Positions 29,508 to 38,779 of a stretch of DNA of 64,000 nt are shown in pieces (the first letter of the stretch is position 1; each line of letters begins with the position of its first letter). The notes under the pieces were generated by a model that had not been told where the DNA came from, made no database searches, and saw nothing but the letters and a program-made list of their open reading frames with translations. A program made the translations under genes and the position numbers. This DNA is from Moraxella pluranimalium (GTDB taxonomy: Bacteria > Pseudomonadota > Gammaproteobacteria > Pseudomonadales > Moraxellaceae): assembly GCF_002014825.1 (NCBI RefSeq), contig NZ_MUYU01000018.1:1-64000 (forward strand). Direction: 5' to 3'.

Positions 29508-31181
29508 TTAGGCACGATTGCGTTCATTCTCCGCATCGACGATCTCATCAGCGATACTCATCGCCTGAAAGCTGTTCGGATCGGCAAGCAGCCACATATC
29601 ATCGAGCACACGGCGACCACAGTCACCGGTCAGTAGCGAGCCTGATTCGATGAATTGATAATGCTCTGACAGTAGCTTGATCCAGCCATCGGGCTGACGA
29701 CGCACGATGTGATGTGGCATCAGCTCGGTTGGGTGGGTAAGCCCTGCACAGCCGACGATTTCTGCGAGTGCCTTTAGGGTGTTGCCATGATAGTTTTTGA
29801 CACGGCGAGATTTATCTGGCACATCCAGTGCCTTTTGGCGGGCTGGGTCTTGGGTGGCGACACCGGTTGGGCACTTGTTGGTATGGCATGAGCGAGACTG
29901 AATACAGCCCACCGCAAACATAAAGCCACGCGCCGAGTTACACCAATCCGCCCCAAGCGCCATCATCTTGGCAATATCAAAGGCGCTGATGATTTTGCCA
30001 CTGACGCCGACTTTGATTTTGTCACGAATGCCTGCACCGACCAAAGTATTTTGGACAAAAATCAGCGCATCGACAAGTGGCATCCCCACCGAATCCATAA
30101 ACTCCACAGGCGCAGCACCTGTACCACCTTCAGCACCATCGATGACGATAAAATCAGGATAGTTATTCTCTTCTTTCATCGCCTTGACAATCGCCATAAA
30201 CTCCCACGGCATACCGATACATAACTTAAAGCCCACAGGCTTACCGCCTGATAGCTCACGCAGCTGCTGCCAAAACTGCACCAGCTCTTTTGGCGTGCTA
30301 AATTCAGGATGCGTCGCCGGCGAAATGCAGTCTTTGCCCATCGGAATATCACGGGTCAAGGCAATCTCTTCGGTAATTTTTGATGACGGTAGCACACCGC
30401 CCTTACCCGGTTTTGCGCCTTGTGATAGCTTGATTTCAATCATCTTGACTTGTTCAAGACTGGCACGCTGTTTAAAGGTCTCGGGATTAAATCTGCCATG
30501 CTCATCACGACAGCCAAAATACGCCGTGCCAAGCTCCCAAATCAAATCACCGCCATGCTTTTGGTGATAAGGGCTGATACTTCCTTCGCCCGTATCATGG
30601 GCAAAACCGCCTTCTTTTGCGCCTTTATTCAGCGCTTCGATGGCATTGGCAGACAACGCCCCAAAGCTCATCGCCGAGATATTAAACACGGACAAATCAT
30701 AAGGCTTAAGGCAGCGCTCATTACCGATACGCACACGAAAATCATGATTATCAATCTTGTGGCTACGCCCCGAGTGCAAGAACCAATCCGTCCCCGGCTT
30801 ACTCAAATCATTCAAGCTGCCAAAGGCAGTGGTGCTGTCCAAATCTTTGGCACGCTGATAGACGATGGAGCGCTGCAAGCGTGAAAATGGCACTTCTTCG
30901 CGGTCGCCTTCGATGAAATACTGACGCACTTCTGGGCGAAAATTCTCAAACAAAAAGCGAATGTGTCCACTGATGGGATAATTACGCAAAATCGCATGGC
31001 GTTTTTGGTTGATGTTATAAATGCCAAGACAGGTCAAAGCCACTGCAATGACAAGCAACCACCAAATCTGAAAAAACCACGCCACAGGAATGAGCGCCAC
31101 ACACACCCAAAACAGGGCAAATCGTGGCAACACCAAAAAGAAAAAGTTGGCTGAATGGTTATTTGGCTTGGGATAAGACAT
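29508..31181 (-). CDS. Membrane-anchored FMN-binding glutamate synthase-like protein
   Basis: A 557-residue protein with two N-terminal transmembrane helices (about 15-55), then a domain like the FMN/Fe-S central part of glutamate synthase large subunit (COG0069): NISAMSFGALSANAIEALN, GEGSISPYH, KLSQGAKPGKGG, DGAEGGTGAAPVEF, and GVSGKIISAFDIAKMMALGAD, with the Fe-S Cys cluster CIQSRSCHTNKCPTG. It lacks the glutaminase domain, so classical GOGAT activity is not expected; an oxidoreductase role is inferred. I chose the ATG at 31181, which starts the conserved protein; the ribosome site is weak. Divergent from the GntR gene. Confidence 0.88.
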   Translation of the reverse strand: MSYPKPNNHSANFFFLVLPRFALFWVCVALIPVAWFFQIWWLLVIAVALTCLGIYNINQKRHAILRNYPISGHIRFLFENFRPEVRQYFIEGDREEVPFSRLQRSIVYQRAKDLDSTTAFGSLNDLSKPGTDWFLHSGRSHKIDNHDFRVRIGNERCLKPYDLSVFNISAMSFGALSANAIEALNKGAKEGGFAHDTGEGSISPYHQKHGGDLIWELGTAYFGCRDEHGRFNPETFKQRASLEQVKMIEIKLSQGAKPGKGGVLPSSKITEEIALTRDIPMGKDCISPATHPEFSTPKELVQFWQQLRELSGGKPVGFKLCIGMPWEFMAIVKAMKEENNYPDFIVIDGAEGGTGAAPVEFMDSVGMPLVDALIFVQNTLVGAGIRDKIKVGVSGKIISAFDIAKMMALGADWCNSARGFMFAVGCIQSRSCHTNKCPTGVATQDPARQKALDVPDKSRRVKNYHGNTLKALAEIVGCAGLTHPTELMPHHIVRRQPDGWIKLLSEHYQFIESGSLLTGDCGRRVLDDMWLLADPNSFQAMSIADEIVDAENERNRA

Positions 31182-31521
31182 AACAATCACTTCTAAATGT
31201 AGCGAAGGGCATGACAAGCACGCCCTATGTATTTCTAAAATTTTTGTCAATTATAACACAGCCAATTTATCATCATAATTTGATAATATTAATAAACCTA
31301 TCGATTTTTTTGATAAAACGGGTGGCAATTGTCAGCACTTATCATCATCAGATTGGCAGTCGCATATACATTCATCAACAAATGATTAACACACCTGATA
31401 CTTTGTGCTATGATGTGTCAATTTTCATCCTGTTATTCAATGGATACGCCAGCTTCATGTCTTTTTTTGGGGTATTGATGGCAATATCATCAGCCATCTG
31501 CGTGCCAACAAGGGGTAAATC
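31182..31521. other. 340-base divergent region
   Basis: AT-rich, no gene. It holds a good plus-strand promoter (31386-31414) for the GntR gene. No clear operator palindrome seen. Confidence 0.5.
31386..31414 (+). promoter_or_regulatory. Sigma70 promoter of the GntR gene
   Basis: TTAACA (31386-31391), 17-base spacer, TATGAT (31409-31414); 5 of 6 in each box. Confidence 0.65.
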
Positions 31522-32250
31522 GTGCCAAAACAACCTGCCTATTTGACCATCAAAAATGCCATTCTAACCAACATCCATGCCGGCATTTGGCATCAAGGGA
31601 GTGCCATTCCTGCCGAAATCAGTTTGGCTGAGAAATTTGGCGTCTCTCGCATGACGGTCAATCGCGCCCTAAAAGAGCTAGAAAATGAACGTGTGCTTGA
31701 GCGTCGTCAGGGTTCAGGCACGTTTGTGGCACAGCAAAAATACAATCACACCTTTATTGAAGTGCGTAACATCGCCAAAGACACCATCGATGCCGGCAAA
31801 ACTTATCGCGCCGACGTGGTGCTGATTGACACTTTGGATATTCACAAGCTCAATTTACCTGATAATCATGAGCTTAGCACCATCTTTTTTGGCGGTGCGC
31901 CACAAGCCGATGACAAGGTTTATCAAGTCAGCATCATTCATTATGCGGACAATCAGCCCGTGCAGTATGAAGAGCGATGGGTGAATGCCAAAGTCATCCC
32001 TGAGTTTATTGAGCAGGATTTTACCAAAGTTAATACCAGTGATTTTTTGATTGCTCACGTCCCCCTAGAAGCGGGTGAATACACCATTTTTGCCAAAAAT
32101 CCCACCGACACCGTGCGTACCGCTCTACAGATGGCTGAGTGCGAACCTGCACTACTACTGACCCGCAAAACCCGCTCACAAGGACAAGCGGTAACCATTG
32201 TCAATATGTGGCACGCCGGCAGCCGATATCAGTTCGGTGGTAAATTATAA
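31522..32250 (+). CDS. GntR-family regulator of the HutC type
   Basis: A 242-residue regulator with an N-terminal winged helix (PAEISLAEKFGVSRMTVNRALKELE region, about 30-55, with RRQGSGTFV) and a C-terminal UTRA ligand domain (about 95-235, YEERWVNA ... WHAGSRYQF). The closest group by eye is HutC, which represses histidine utilisation in response to urocanate. No hut gene is nearby, so the target is elsewhere or different. GTG start with AAGGGG 6 bases upstream. Confidence 0.88.
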   Translation: MPKQPAYLTIKNAILTNIHAGIWHQGSAIPAEISLAEKFGVSRMTVNRALKELENERVLERRQGSGTFVAQQKYNHTFIEVRNIAKDTIDAGKTYRADVVLIDTLDIHKLNLPDNHELSTIFFGGAPQADDKVYQVSIIHYADNQPVQYEERWVNAKVIPEFIEQDFTKVNTSDFLIAHVPLEAGEYTIFAKNPTDTVRTALQMAECEPALLLTRKTRSQGQAVTIVNMWHAGSRYQFGGKL

Positions 32251-32373
32251 ACAGCCCGCCTTTATCACGCATTGTCAAAGCCATCAAATCTGCACCAATC
32301 ATCGAGTTTGTGCAGGTTTTTTTGTCAATCACTCACTAGACTATTGCTTTGCCTGTGATGATTGGGGTAAATA

Positions 32374-32382
32374 TGCTATAAT
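32374..32382 (+). promoter_or_regulatory. Extended -10 promoter of the helicase gene
   Basis: TGCTATAAT, a perfect extended -10. The ATG at 32410 is 28 bases away, so the leader is about 20 bases. Confidence 0.6.
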
Positions 32383-32409
32383 GGCTTATTTTTGACTGTC
32401 CCACCATCT

Positions 32410-33942
32410 ATGAGCCAACACAGTGCCACATCGAGTGGTTATCACAGCCCTGCCATTCATGGTATGACCACTACCACCCCCACGCCGACTGATGAGCAGT
32501 TGGCGTCTTTGGACATGGCATTGACGGGGCAGTCGTTCAAGATTGTCGCTTATGCAGGCGCAGGCAAGACAACGACGCTTAAGCTCATCAGCGAAAATCT
32601 GCGTGGTCGTGGGCTGTATTTGGCATTCAACAAAGCCATCGCCGCCGAAGCACAGGGCAAATTTCCGCCCAATGTCCGCTGTCAGACCTTTCATTCACTC
32701 GCTTATCGCCATGTCAATCGTGACATCACTGCCAAGATTAGCCTACCCCGCCTGACACCGTCACGGCTGGCGGCTGAGCTTGATTTGACTGCCATTAGCA
32801 CCGAGCGGATGATTGATGGTATCAAAAAACCCGTCACGCTCACGCCTGCCAAGCTTGCCAATATCATCAGCGAGTCGATTACCACCTTTTGTAAGACATC
32901 ATCCGCCTATCCTGCCCCACGCCACATCAGTGCGCCATCATGGATGAGCGAAGCCGATGCCAGTCAGCTACAGCAGACACTGTATCCCGCCTTTGAACGG
33001 CGGTGGCTACAGTCGATTGACCCACGCCATCAAGCAGGCATCAGCCATGATATTTATCTAAAATTATGGACGCTGTCCAATCCCATTATCCCTGCCGATT
33101 TTATCTTGTTTGACGAAGCCCAAGACGCTGACCCCTTGATGATGGGCGCACTCATCCGTCAAGATAAGCAGACCATCTATGTCGGCGATGCGCATCAGCA
33201 GATTTATGAATGGCGTGGCGCGCTCAACGCCATGAAACGCCTGCCCTATCCGCAGACGCTATTGACGCAGTCGTTTCGTTTTGGGGAGGCGATTGCCGAT
33301 GTTGCCAATGTGTTTTTGACCGCCTTACAAGAAGATATCCCGCTCAAAGGCAATCCCAATCAGCCATCGACCCTTGCCAAAAGCCTAGTACACAGCGCAA
33401 AAGATGCCATTCTTTGTCGCACCAACGCCACCGCTATGAGCCATCTACTTGATGGGCTCAAGCTTGGGCATAAGGTGGCACTGCAGGCGGACAGTCAGCG
33501 AATTTTACGCTTTTGTCAAGGGGCGGACAGCCTAAAAAACGGCAAATCCGCCTATGGCATCCCCGAGCTTGCCTACTTCAATCACTGGGGCGAAGTCCAA
33601 GAGTTTAGCGAAACTGGCGAAGGTCGTGACCTAAAAACTTGGGTCAAACTCATCGAAGAGCACGGCACAGGCACCATCACCAAAGCCATCAATAGCCTAT
33701 CCACCCAAAGCCATGCCGACTATGTCGTCTCCACAGCGCACAAGGCAAAGGGGCTTGAGTGGGGTCGGGTACAAATCAGCGATGATTTTTTGTACGATGT
33801 CAATGCGCTATCGGTCAAAATCACCCCCGAAGAGCTGCGCCTGCTGTATGTCGCCTGCACTCGTGGCAAAAGCCTGCTTGATGTACATCATATTGGCGAT
33901 TTGCTGCATGGCTTGGTGCACAAAAAAGTGATTTATGGCTAA
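32410..33942 (+). CDS. UvrD/FBH1-like superfamily 1 DNA helicase
   Basis: A 510-residue SF1 helicase. Motif I AYAGAGKTTTL (about 46-56), LYLAFNKAIAAEA (Ia region), motif II FDEAQDADP, motif III GDAHQQIYEWRGA, and motif VI LLYVACTRGK near the C-terminus; STAHKAKGLEW is motif V. The LAFNK...TFHSLA arrangement matches the FBH1-like helicase group. It is shorter than UvrD or Rep (about 700), with reduced 2B insertions. I chose the ATG at 32410, between the promoter and the conserved domain; the ribosome site is poor. Not in an obvious operon; 62 bases before dusC. Confidence 0.88.
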   Translation: MSQHSATSSGYHSPAIHGMTTTTPTPTDEQLASLDMALTGQSFKIVAYAGAGKTTTLKLISENLRGRGLYLAFNKAIAAEAQGKFPPNVRCQTFHSLAYRHVNRDITAKISLPRLTPSRLAAELDLTAISTERMIDGIKKPVTLTPAKLANIISESITTFCKTSSAYPAPRHISAPSWMSEADASQLQQTLYPAFERRWLQSIDPRHQAGISHDIYLKLWTLSNPIIPADFILFDEAQDADPLMMGALIRQDKQTIYVGDAHQQIYEWRGALNAMKRLPYPQTLLTQSFRFGEAIADVANVFLTALQEDIPLKGNPNQPSTLAKSLVHSAKDAILCRTNATAMSHLLDGLKLGHKVALQADSQRILRFCQGADSLKNGKSAYGIPELAYFNHWGEVQEFSETGEGRDLKTWVKLIEEHGTGTITKAINSLSTQSHADYVVSTAHKAKGLEWGRVQISDDFLYDVNALSVKITPEELRLLYVACTRGKSLLDVHHIGDLLHGLVHKKVIYG

Positions 33943-34004
33943 GCTGCCATCAATGTTTGCATTCAACCCCATTCCAATATTTTAACAGTATTTATCCGAA
34001 CTTT

Positions 34005-34964
34005 ATGACTTTTAACCATTTCTTCCCCCATCCTGTCCGCCTACTTGCCCCGATGGAAGGTCTGACTGACCCGCTGATGCGACGGATTTTGACTGATATT
34101 GCTTGTACACTTGGCGCGCCTTATGACTGGGCGGTGAGTGAGTTTATCCGTGTCACGCATTATCCTTTGCCCGCCCATGTTTTTTATAAATTTGTCCCAG
34201 AACTACATCACGGCGGTCGGACAGCCAGCGGTACACCTGTGCATATTCAGCTACTGGGCAACAACCCCGAGACGATGGCAGAGAGCGCTGTGACAGCGGT
34301 CAGCCTTGGGGCGGCGGCGATTGACCTAAATTTTGGCTGTCCTGCCAAGACAGTCAATAACCACAAAGGTGGCTCGGTACTGCTAGAAGAGCCCGAAGTG
34401 CTGTACCACATCATCAGCGCTGTGCGGAGTGCTGTGCCAAGCGACATCCCCGTCTCTGCCAAAATCCGTCTGGGCTACACGGACACGAGCCTGATGACTG
34501 ACATCGGACAAGCCATCAAATCCGCCAATGCCAGCTGGCTGACCGTCCATGCTCGCACCAAAGTCGATGGCTACAAGCCCCCTGCTTATTGGGATAAGGT
34601 CGCCCCCTTTACCACGCTTGGGATGCCTGTGATTGCCAATGGTGAGATTTGGACAGCGGATGACGCCAAACGCTGTATGGCTGAAGCTGATACCCCACAT
34701 CTGATGCTCGGTCGTGGGGCGGTCACTCGTCCTGATTTGATTGCTACCATTGCAGGCTTGGATGGCATGGACTGGGCAAGCTTATGCCAATATCAATTAC
34801 AATTTTTGGCGGATACTACGGATAACCAAAATGGGCTGATTGGTCGCTATAAGCAGTGGCTAGGTATGCTCACCAAAGGCTATGATGAAGCGGACACGCT
34901 GTGGCACATCATCAAAAAAATCAAGGATAAGGGGCAGATTGAGCAATTATTAGCCAATCAGTAA
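34005..34964 (+). CDS. dusC: tRNA-dihydrouridine(16) synthase DusC
   Basis: FMN enzyme that reduces uridine 16 in the tRNA D-loop. The 319-residue protein starts MTF...LLAPMEGLTDPLMR, with DLNFGCPAKTVNNHKGG (catalytic Cys), SAKIRLG, and VHARTKVDGY. The form of these motifs (APMEG, NFGCPAKTVN) favours DusC over DusA or DusB; the length fits (E. coli 315). I chose the ATG at 34005 since an earlier in-frame ATG at 33957 would add 16 non-conserved residues. Confidence 0.92.
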   Translation: MTFNHFFPHPVRLLAPMEGLTDPLMRRILTDIACTLGAPYDWAVSEFIRVTHYPLPAHVFYKFVPELHHGGRTASGTPVHIQLLGNNPETMAESAVTAVSLGAAAIDLNFGCPAKTVNNHKGGSVLLEEPEVLYHIISAVRSAVPSDIPVSAKIRLGYTDTSLMTDIGQAIKSANASWLTVHARTKVDGYKPPAYWDKVAPFTTLGMPVIANGEIWTADDAKRCMAEADTPHLMLGRGAVTRPDLIATIAGLDGMDWASLCQYQLQFLADTTDNQNGLIGRYKQWLGMLTKGYDEADTLWHIIKKIKDKGQIEQLLANQ

Positions 34965-34989
34965 ACTCATCTGTAGCACCTGCTTTAAG

Positions 34990-35048
34990 CTTGCTTGGCT
35001 TAGTTTTGCTTAGCTTAGCTTTGTATTATTTGACTTAGTCTTGCTTAG
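34990..35048. repeat. Degenerate TTGCTTAG-type short repeat
   Basis: Between dusC and the ABC gene the sequence repeats CTTAG/TTGCTTAG units about six times. It overlaps the ABC gene stop codon. No terminator hairpin seen. Confidence 0.4.
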
Positions 35049-36373
35049 TGCTTGTGCAAATGACGGATTTCGATAATCAGCTTATGCAAAGCAAGCTCAT
35101 CAATGCGTGCATCAAGCTGTGCGGTATTATCTGCATCCAAATTAGCATCCCATTCATCCAACAAAATCACAGGCACATCAAGCCCTGCAATCTCATCAAA
35201 TTGCGCCATCAACTGCTGTCCTGTTGAGCCTGCCATCCGCTCACGAAAATACAGATGATGCTTTGTGGGCAGATAATACGCCTGCTCGCCCAGCTGCTCT
35301 TTGAGCAATAATAATTGACTGCTTTTGCCAGCGCCATTGTCCGCAATGAGCGTCATGCGCCCAGCGGTAGGCAATGCATTTGGGTTAAACACTTGCCCAG
35401 TTTGCCAAACCTTGAGTTTATCAGCACAAATTCGCTCCTGCAACTTAGGCTTTGGCGTACTCAATATCTCGCTAAGCCCCTGTAATCTTGAGCATATCAC
35501 CCGAATATTGACATGATGACCAAGCAAGCTATAGCACACTTGTAGCAGCTGCACCTGTCTTGGCAAAGTCGCAATCAGCACCGCCAACAGCTCAAGCTGT
35601 GTGATATGTTGATAAAAAATCACCGCCGTCATTAGCATCACAGGGCATAGCAGTAGCATCATCCCCACATTCGAATAGCCATGTCGCACCGCCTGACAGC
35701 GAACGTTGGCAGCGGTTACGGTATCAAATTTTTGTGCCAATGTCTGCTGATACAGTGTGTGATTGTATTGATTATTCAAAACAACATTATCCCACGCATG
35801 ATTGAGCACCGAAATCACGGCAAGTCGGCTTTGTTGCGCTTCTTGCGCCACTTGATTGATACGGCGTGAACGCTTAAGATAGAAAAACGCCACCGCCATG
35901 CCCAATGCATAACCCAGCAAAATCACACTATCTAACATCAATGCAAACACCACAATATTAAGCACGACATTTAATATCAGCCCCAACACATCAAATACCG
36001 TGTTTAGCGTCTCATCAATCGAACTTTTGCTTTCTTGGGCAAGCATGGATAGGCTTGTTGTCTTGGTAACATCATCAGCATAAAAGCTTGCCTGACCCAA
36101 AAAATACTGCTCAAACCGCCAAGCATACGCCTGCCAAGCACTGTATTTGGCACGCTCCAAATACACCATGCAAAAATACGCCGGCAAATATACCACCACC
36201 AATGATGCCACAAACAGCACGGCATACTGCATTTGGATGTCGCCTGCACCCACGCCTGCCGCCAATTTGGCAATAAAATAGGTCGATGATGCCACAATCA
36301 GTTGCTGCACCAATAAGAAAAGACAGGTAATTTTGAAGTATTTATTAAAAATATATCCGTATTGATGCATCAT
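35045..36373 (-). CDS. ABC transporter (permease-ATPase fusion) with a very short ATPase domain
   Basis: A 442-residue half transporter. About 320 residues contain predicted transmembrane helices of the exporter type (helices near 15-45, 50-75, 125-170, 235-275). The ATPase part is only about 105 residues: Walker A ADNGAGKSS (344-352), a signature-like STGQQ (383-387), Walker B VILLDEWD (402-409) and a terminal His (438) as H-loop. Normally Walker A and signature lie about 100 residues apart; here it is 33, so the helical subdomain is nearly absent. I chose the ATG at 36373 (AAGG about 10 bases upstream) over a TTG at 36412. It lies beside the siderophore uptake operon, so metallophore or peptide export is possible. 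Confidence 0.72.
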   Translation of the reverse strand: MMHQYGYIFNKYFKITCLFLLVQQLIVASSTYFIAKLAAGVGAGDIQMQYAVLFVASLVVVYLPAYFCMVYLERAKYSAWQAYAWRFEQYFLGQASFYADDVTKTTSLSMLAQESKSSIDETLNTVFDVLGLILNVVLNIVVFALMLDSVILLGYALGMAVAFFYLKRSRRINQVAQEAQQSRLAVISVLNHAWDNVVLNNQYNHTLYQQTLAQKFDTVTAANVRCQAVRHGYSNVGMMLLLCPVMLMTAVIFYQHITQLELLAVLIATLPRQVQLLQVCYSLLGHHVNIRVICSRLQGLSEILSTPKPKLQERICADKLKVWQTGQVFNPNALPTAGRMTLIADNGAGKSSQLLLLKEQLGEQAYYLPTKHHLYFRERMAGSTGQQLMAQFDEIAGLDVPVILLDEWDANLDADNTAQLDARIDELALHKLIIEIRHLHKH

Positions 36374-36497
36374 ATCGCCACTGCCTTGTCTTGATAATAT
36401 ATGCTTTTTCAAAGCGTTATTCTTGTTTTACTCCACCCCCAACCACTGATTCGTATGCTATAACATAAAGTATGTACTGTCAACATTATGCCATGCC

Positions 36498-36525
36498 TAA
36501 AAAAGCCAACCTATAAAGGCTGGCT
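36498..36525 (-). terminator. Terminator of the MazG-like gene
   Basis: Minus strand: AGCCA.CCT / AGG.TGGCT stem with a 4-base loop, followed by six T. Confidence 0.75.
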
Positions 36526-36544
36526 ATCGGGTGTCAGATGATAA

Positions 36545-36865
36545 TTAAGGCAATCGACGCTCTAACTTTGCCAAAAATGTTTCCATCGACACATTGATAT
36601 CAATGCCCATGCGTTCAGCTAAGACAATTTGCCACCAAATATTTTCTGCAAGTTTATGGGCAAGCTCACTGTCCACATCGCTATCTGACTTTGTCCAACG
36701 TCCTTCATGTGCCATCGTCAAGCGACCCACCAAGCCTGCATCGGTTAAAAATGCTAAGGCATCTTCTTCTATCGTCCATTTTGAGCCATGATGCTTGTCT
36801 TCTAGGGCATGATATTTGGCACGAATTGCCATAGAACGATTGATAATTTCTTTAAAATCAGACAT
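36545..36865 (-). CDS. MazG-like nucleotide pyrophosphohydrolase-family protein
   Basis: A 106-residue all-helical protein. The C-terminal half, with DSELAHKLAENIWW and IVLAERMGIDINVSMETFLAKLERRL, follows the MazG-like pattern (E..hE.a..lw...LA...GIDl..A...K...R). The E/D metal ligands are only partly visible. I chose the ATG at 36865, with GGAG 8 bases upstream. MazG-like enzymes hydrolyse NTPs or dNTPs; the substrate here is unknown. It lies downstream of the siderophore ATPase gene (78 bases) and is perhaps co-transcribed. Confidence 0.6.
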   Translation of the reverse strand: MSDFKEIINRSMAIRAKYHALEDKHHGSKWTIEEDALAFLTDAGLVGRLTMAHEGRWTKSDSDVDSELAHKLAENIWWQIVLAERMGIDINVSMETFLAKLERRLP

Positions 36866-36943
36866 AAAATTTCTCCAAAAAATTGTCACGGCACAGTTAG
36901 TAGCAGTTTATCATTGGTACAGCCACCACACCAAGCCAATTCA

Positions 36944-37705
36944 TCACGCCATCGCATCAACAATCACAGGCTTGCCATCATGATATAGCACGGTGGCATC
37001 GACTTGATACAGCTGTTTCATCGTGCTTGCGGTCAGTACATCGATAGGCTTGCCTGTGGCGATGACTTGCCCTGATTTCATCATCACCACCGTATCAGCA
37101 AACTGCGCCGCTTGGTTGATGTCGTGTAGGACGATGACGATGGTTTTGCCCGCTTTGGCAAGCACTCGAAGCTTACGCATCAATCGCCCTGCATGGTACA
37201 TATCCAGATTGTTCAATGGCTCATCAAGCAGCAGATACGGCGTATCTTGGCACACCACCATCGCAATCAGCACCCGCTGACGCTGACCACCGGACAAATC
37301 GGACAAAAACCGCTCCGCTAGCGCCGTCAGCTCAAACTCCGCCATCACCTGCTCAACTCGTTCATCATCCACCGCCGTTGGCACGCCTTGATGATGCGGA
37401 TACCGCCCAAACATTAACAGCTCACGCACTCGCAGCCGTCCTTGCACATGATTTTCTTGGGTGAGCATGGCAAGCGTACAGGCAAGCTTGCGACTGTCTG
37501 TCGTCGCCACATCACAGCCGCCAAAGCTCACCTTGCCCGACTGTAGTGGCGTGATGCGCGCCATCAGATTGAATAAGGTGGATTTGCCTGCGCCATTTGG
37601 CCCAATCAGCGCCACCACTTGCCCTGTGTGCAGTGACAAATTAACATCATCCAAAATCTGCGTGCCGTTATTGAGTCGATAGCCGACGCCTTGAACTTGT
37701 ATCAT
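36944..37705 (-). CDS. Iron-siderophore ABC transporter, ATP-binding protein
   Basis: A 253-residue ATPase: Walker A GPNGAGKST (about 33-41), signature LSGGQRQRV, Walker B YLLLDEPLNNLD, H-loop VLHDINQA. The FepC/FatE/CeuD type is inferred from HDINQA, RVRELLMFGRYPHH and from its neighbours. I chose the ATG at 37705, which overlaps the stop of the upstream permease as ATGA, giving translational coupling. Last transporter gene of the uptake operon. Confidence 0.93.
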   Translation of the reverse strand: MIQVQGVGYRLNNGTQILDDVNLSLHTGQVVALIGPNGAGKSTLFNLMARITPLQSGKVSFGGCDVATTDSRKLACTLAMLTQENHVQGRLRVRELLMFGRYPHHQGVPTAVDDERVEQVMAEFELTALAERFLSDLSGGQRQRVLIAMVVCQDTPYLLLDEPLNNLDMYHAGRLMRKLRVLAKAGKTIVIVLHDINQAAQFADTVVMMKSGQVIATGKPIDVLTASTMKQLYQVDATVLYHDGKPVIVDAMA

Positions 37706-38697
37706 CGTGTTGCCTGCTTTTGATATTGATGAAAAATAATCCACAAAAATGCCAAACCGCCTACCAGCTCAATCACCACTTCAAGCACGCCTGCCATCTT
37801 GAGCAGATGCTCAAAAATCATCTGCCCTGCCACCAAGCACAGCATGGCAATCAGACTCACAAGCACCAGTCGCTTGCCGTGATGCATCGATGGGCTAATC
37901 GCATTGGTCAGCGCACACACCAGAAGCCCAAAGAAAGTCACCGGCCCCACCATCGCCGTCGATACAGCGACCAGCAGCGCAATCATCGCAAGCATCCCAA
38001 GCGTCAGCCGAGTATAATCAATACCCAGATTAATCGCAGGCAGTCGCCCAAGCAGTAGAATATCTAGCTTATGGCGCATCCGATACATGAGTAGCGCACA
38101 GATGGCGCAAAGCACCATGCCGACGCTGAGCACTTGGGTATTAATCGTGTTAAAGCCTGCATAGCTCACTGATTGGATGGTCACAAACTCTTCGGGGTCA
38201 ATCATCCGAGCCACCAAAAATGACAAACTGCGAAACAATAGCCCAAAGACCACACCCACCAAAATCAGCCGTGTCAAATCCTGACTGTGTCGCCCAAACA
38301 GCATCCGAAACATCACAAGCGATAGGCTAAGCATGATGATGACTTCAAAGCCAAACTTACCCAAAGTCGGTATCGACGCCATCCCCACCGACCCCAAGAA
38401 AAACACCATCAAGCTCTTAATCAGCACATACAAGCTATCAAAGCCAAGCAGCGCTGGGGTCAAAATCGGATTGTGCGTCAAAGTCTGAAACAGTAGCGTC
38501 GATGTGCCAATGGCAAAACCGACGGCCAAAAGCGCGAGCAACTTTTTACCACGCAAACTTAGGATAAACGACCAATTACCACTGGCATTGACACTCATAA
38601 ACAGCAGCATGGCGATGGCAAGTAGCACCGCCATCACGGCAATCGGTCGTGCCTGAATCAGCGCAATAGGACGGGCAAACAGTTGGGTAACAGACAT
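37702..38697 (-). CDS. Iron-siderophore ABC transporter permease (FecCD family, 2)
   Basis: A 331-residue integral membrane protein with about nine predicted helices. FecCD landmarks are GSVGMASIPTLGKFGFEV..., the GPVTFFGLLVCALTNAI segment (the G-x-x-x-F-x-G-L loop that contacts the ATPase) and the FeCD-type C-terminus. It forms a heterodimer with the product of the upstream permease gene. It overlaps the downstream ATPase gene by 4 bases (ATGA). Confidence 0.93.
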   Translation of the reverse strand: MSVTQLFARPIALIQARPIAVMAVLLAIAMLLFMSVNASGNWSFILSLRGKKLLALLAVGFAIGTSTLLFQTLTHNPILTPALLGFDSLYVLIKSLMVFFLGSVGMASIPTLGKFGFEVIIMLSLSLVMFRMLFGRHSQDLTRLILVGVVFGLLFRSLSFLVARMIDPEEFVTIQSVSYAGFNTINTQVLSVGMVLCAICALLMYRMRHKLDILLLGRLPAINLGIDYTRLTLGMLAMIALLVAVSTAMVGPVTFFGLLVCALTNAISPSMHHGKRLVLVSLIAMLCLVAGQMIFEHLLKMAGVLEVVIELVGGLAFLWIIFHQYQKQATR

Positions 38698-38779
38698 GAT
38701 TGATCAGGTTAATTATTTAAAAAAGCCGAAAAAATTGGCGATTGTCAGTGATGATTTAGTAAATTAATTATAAAGAAAG

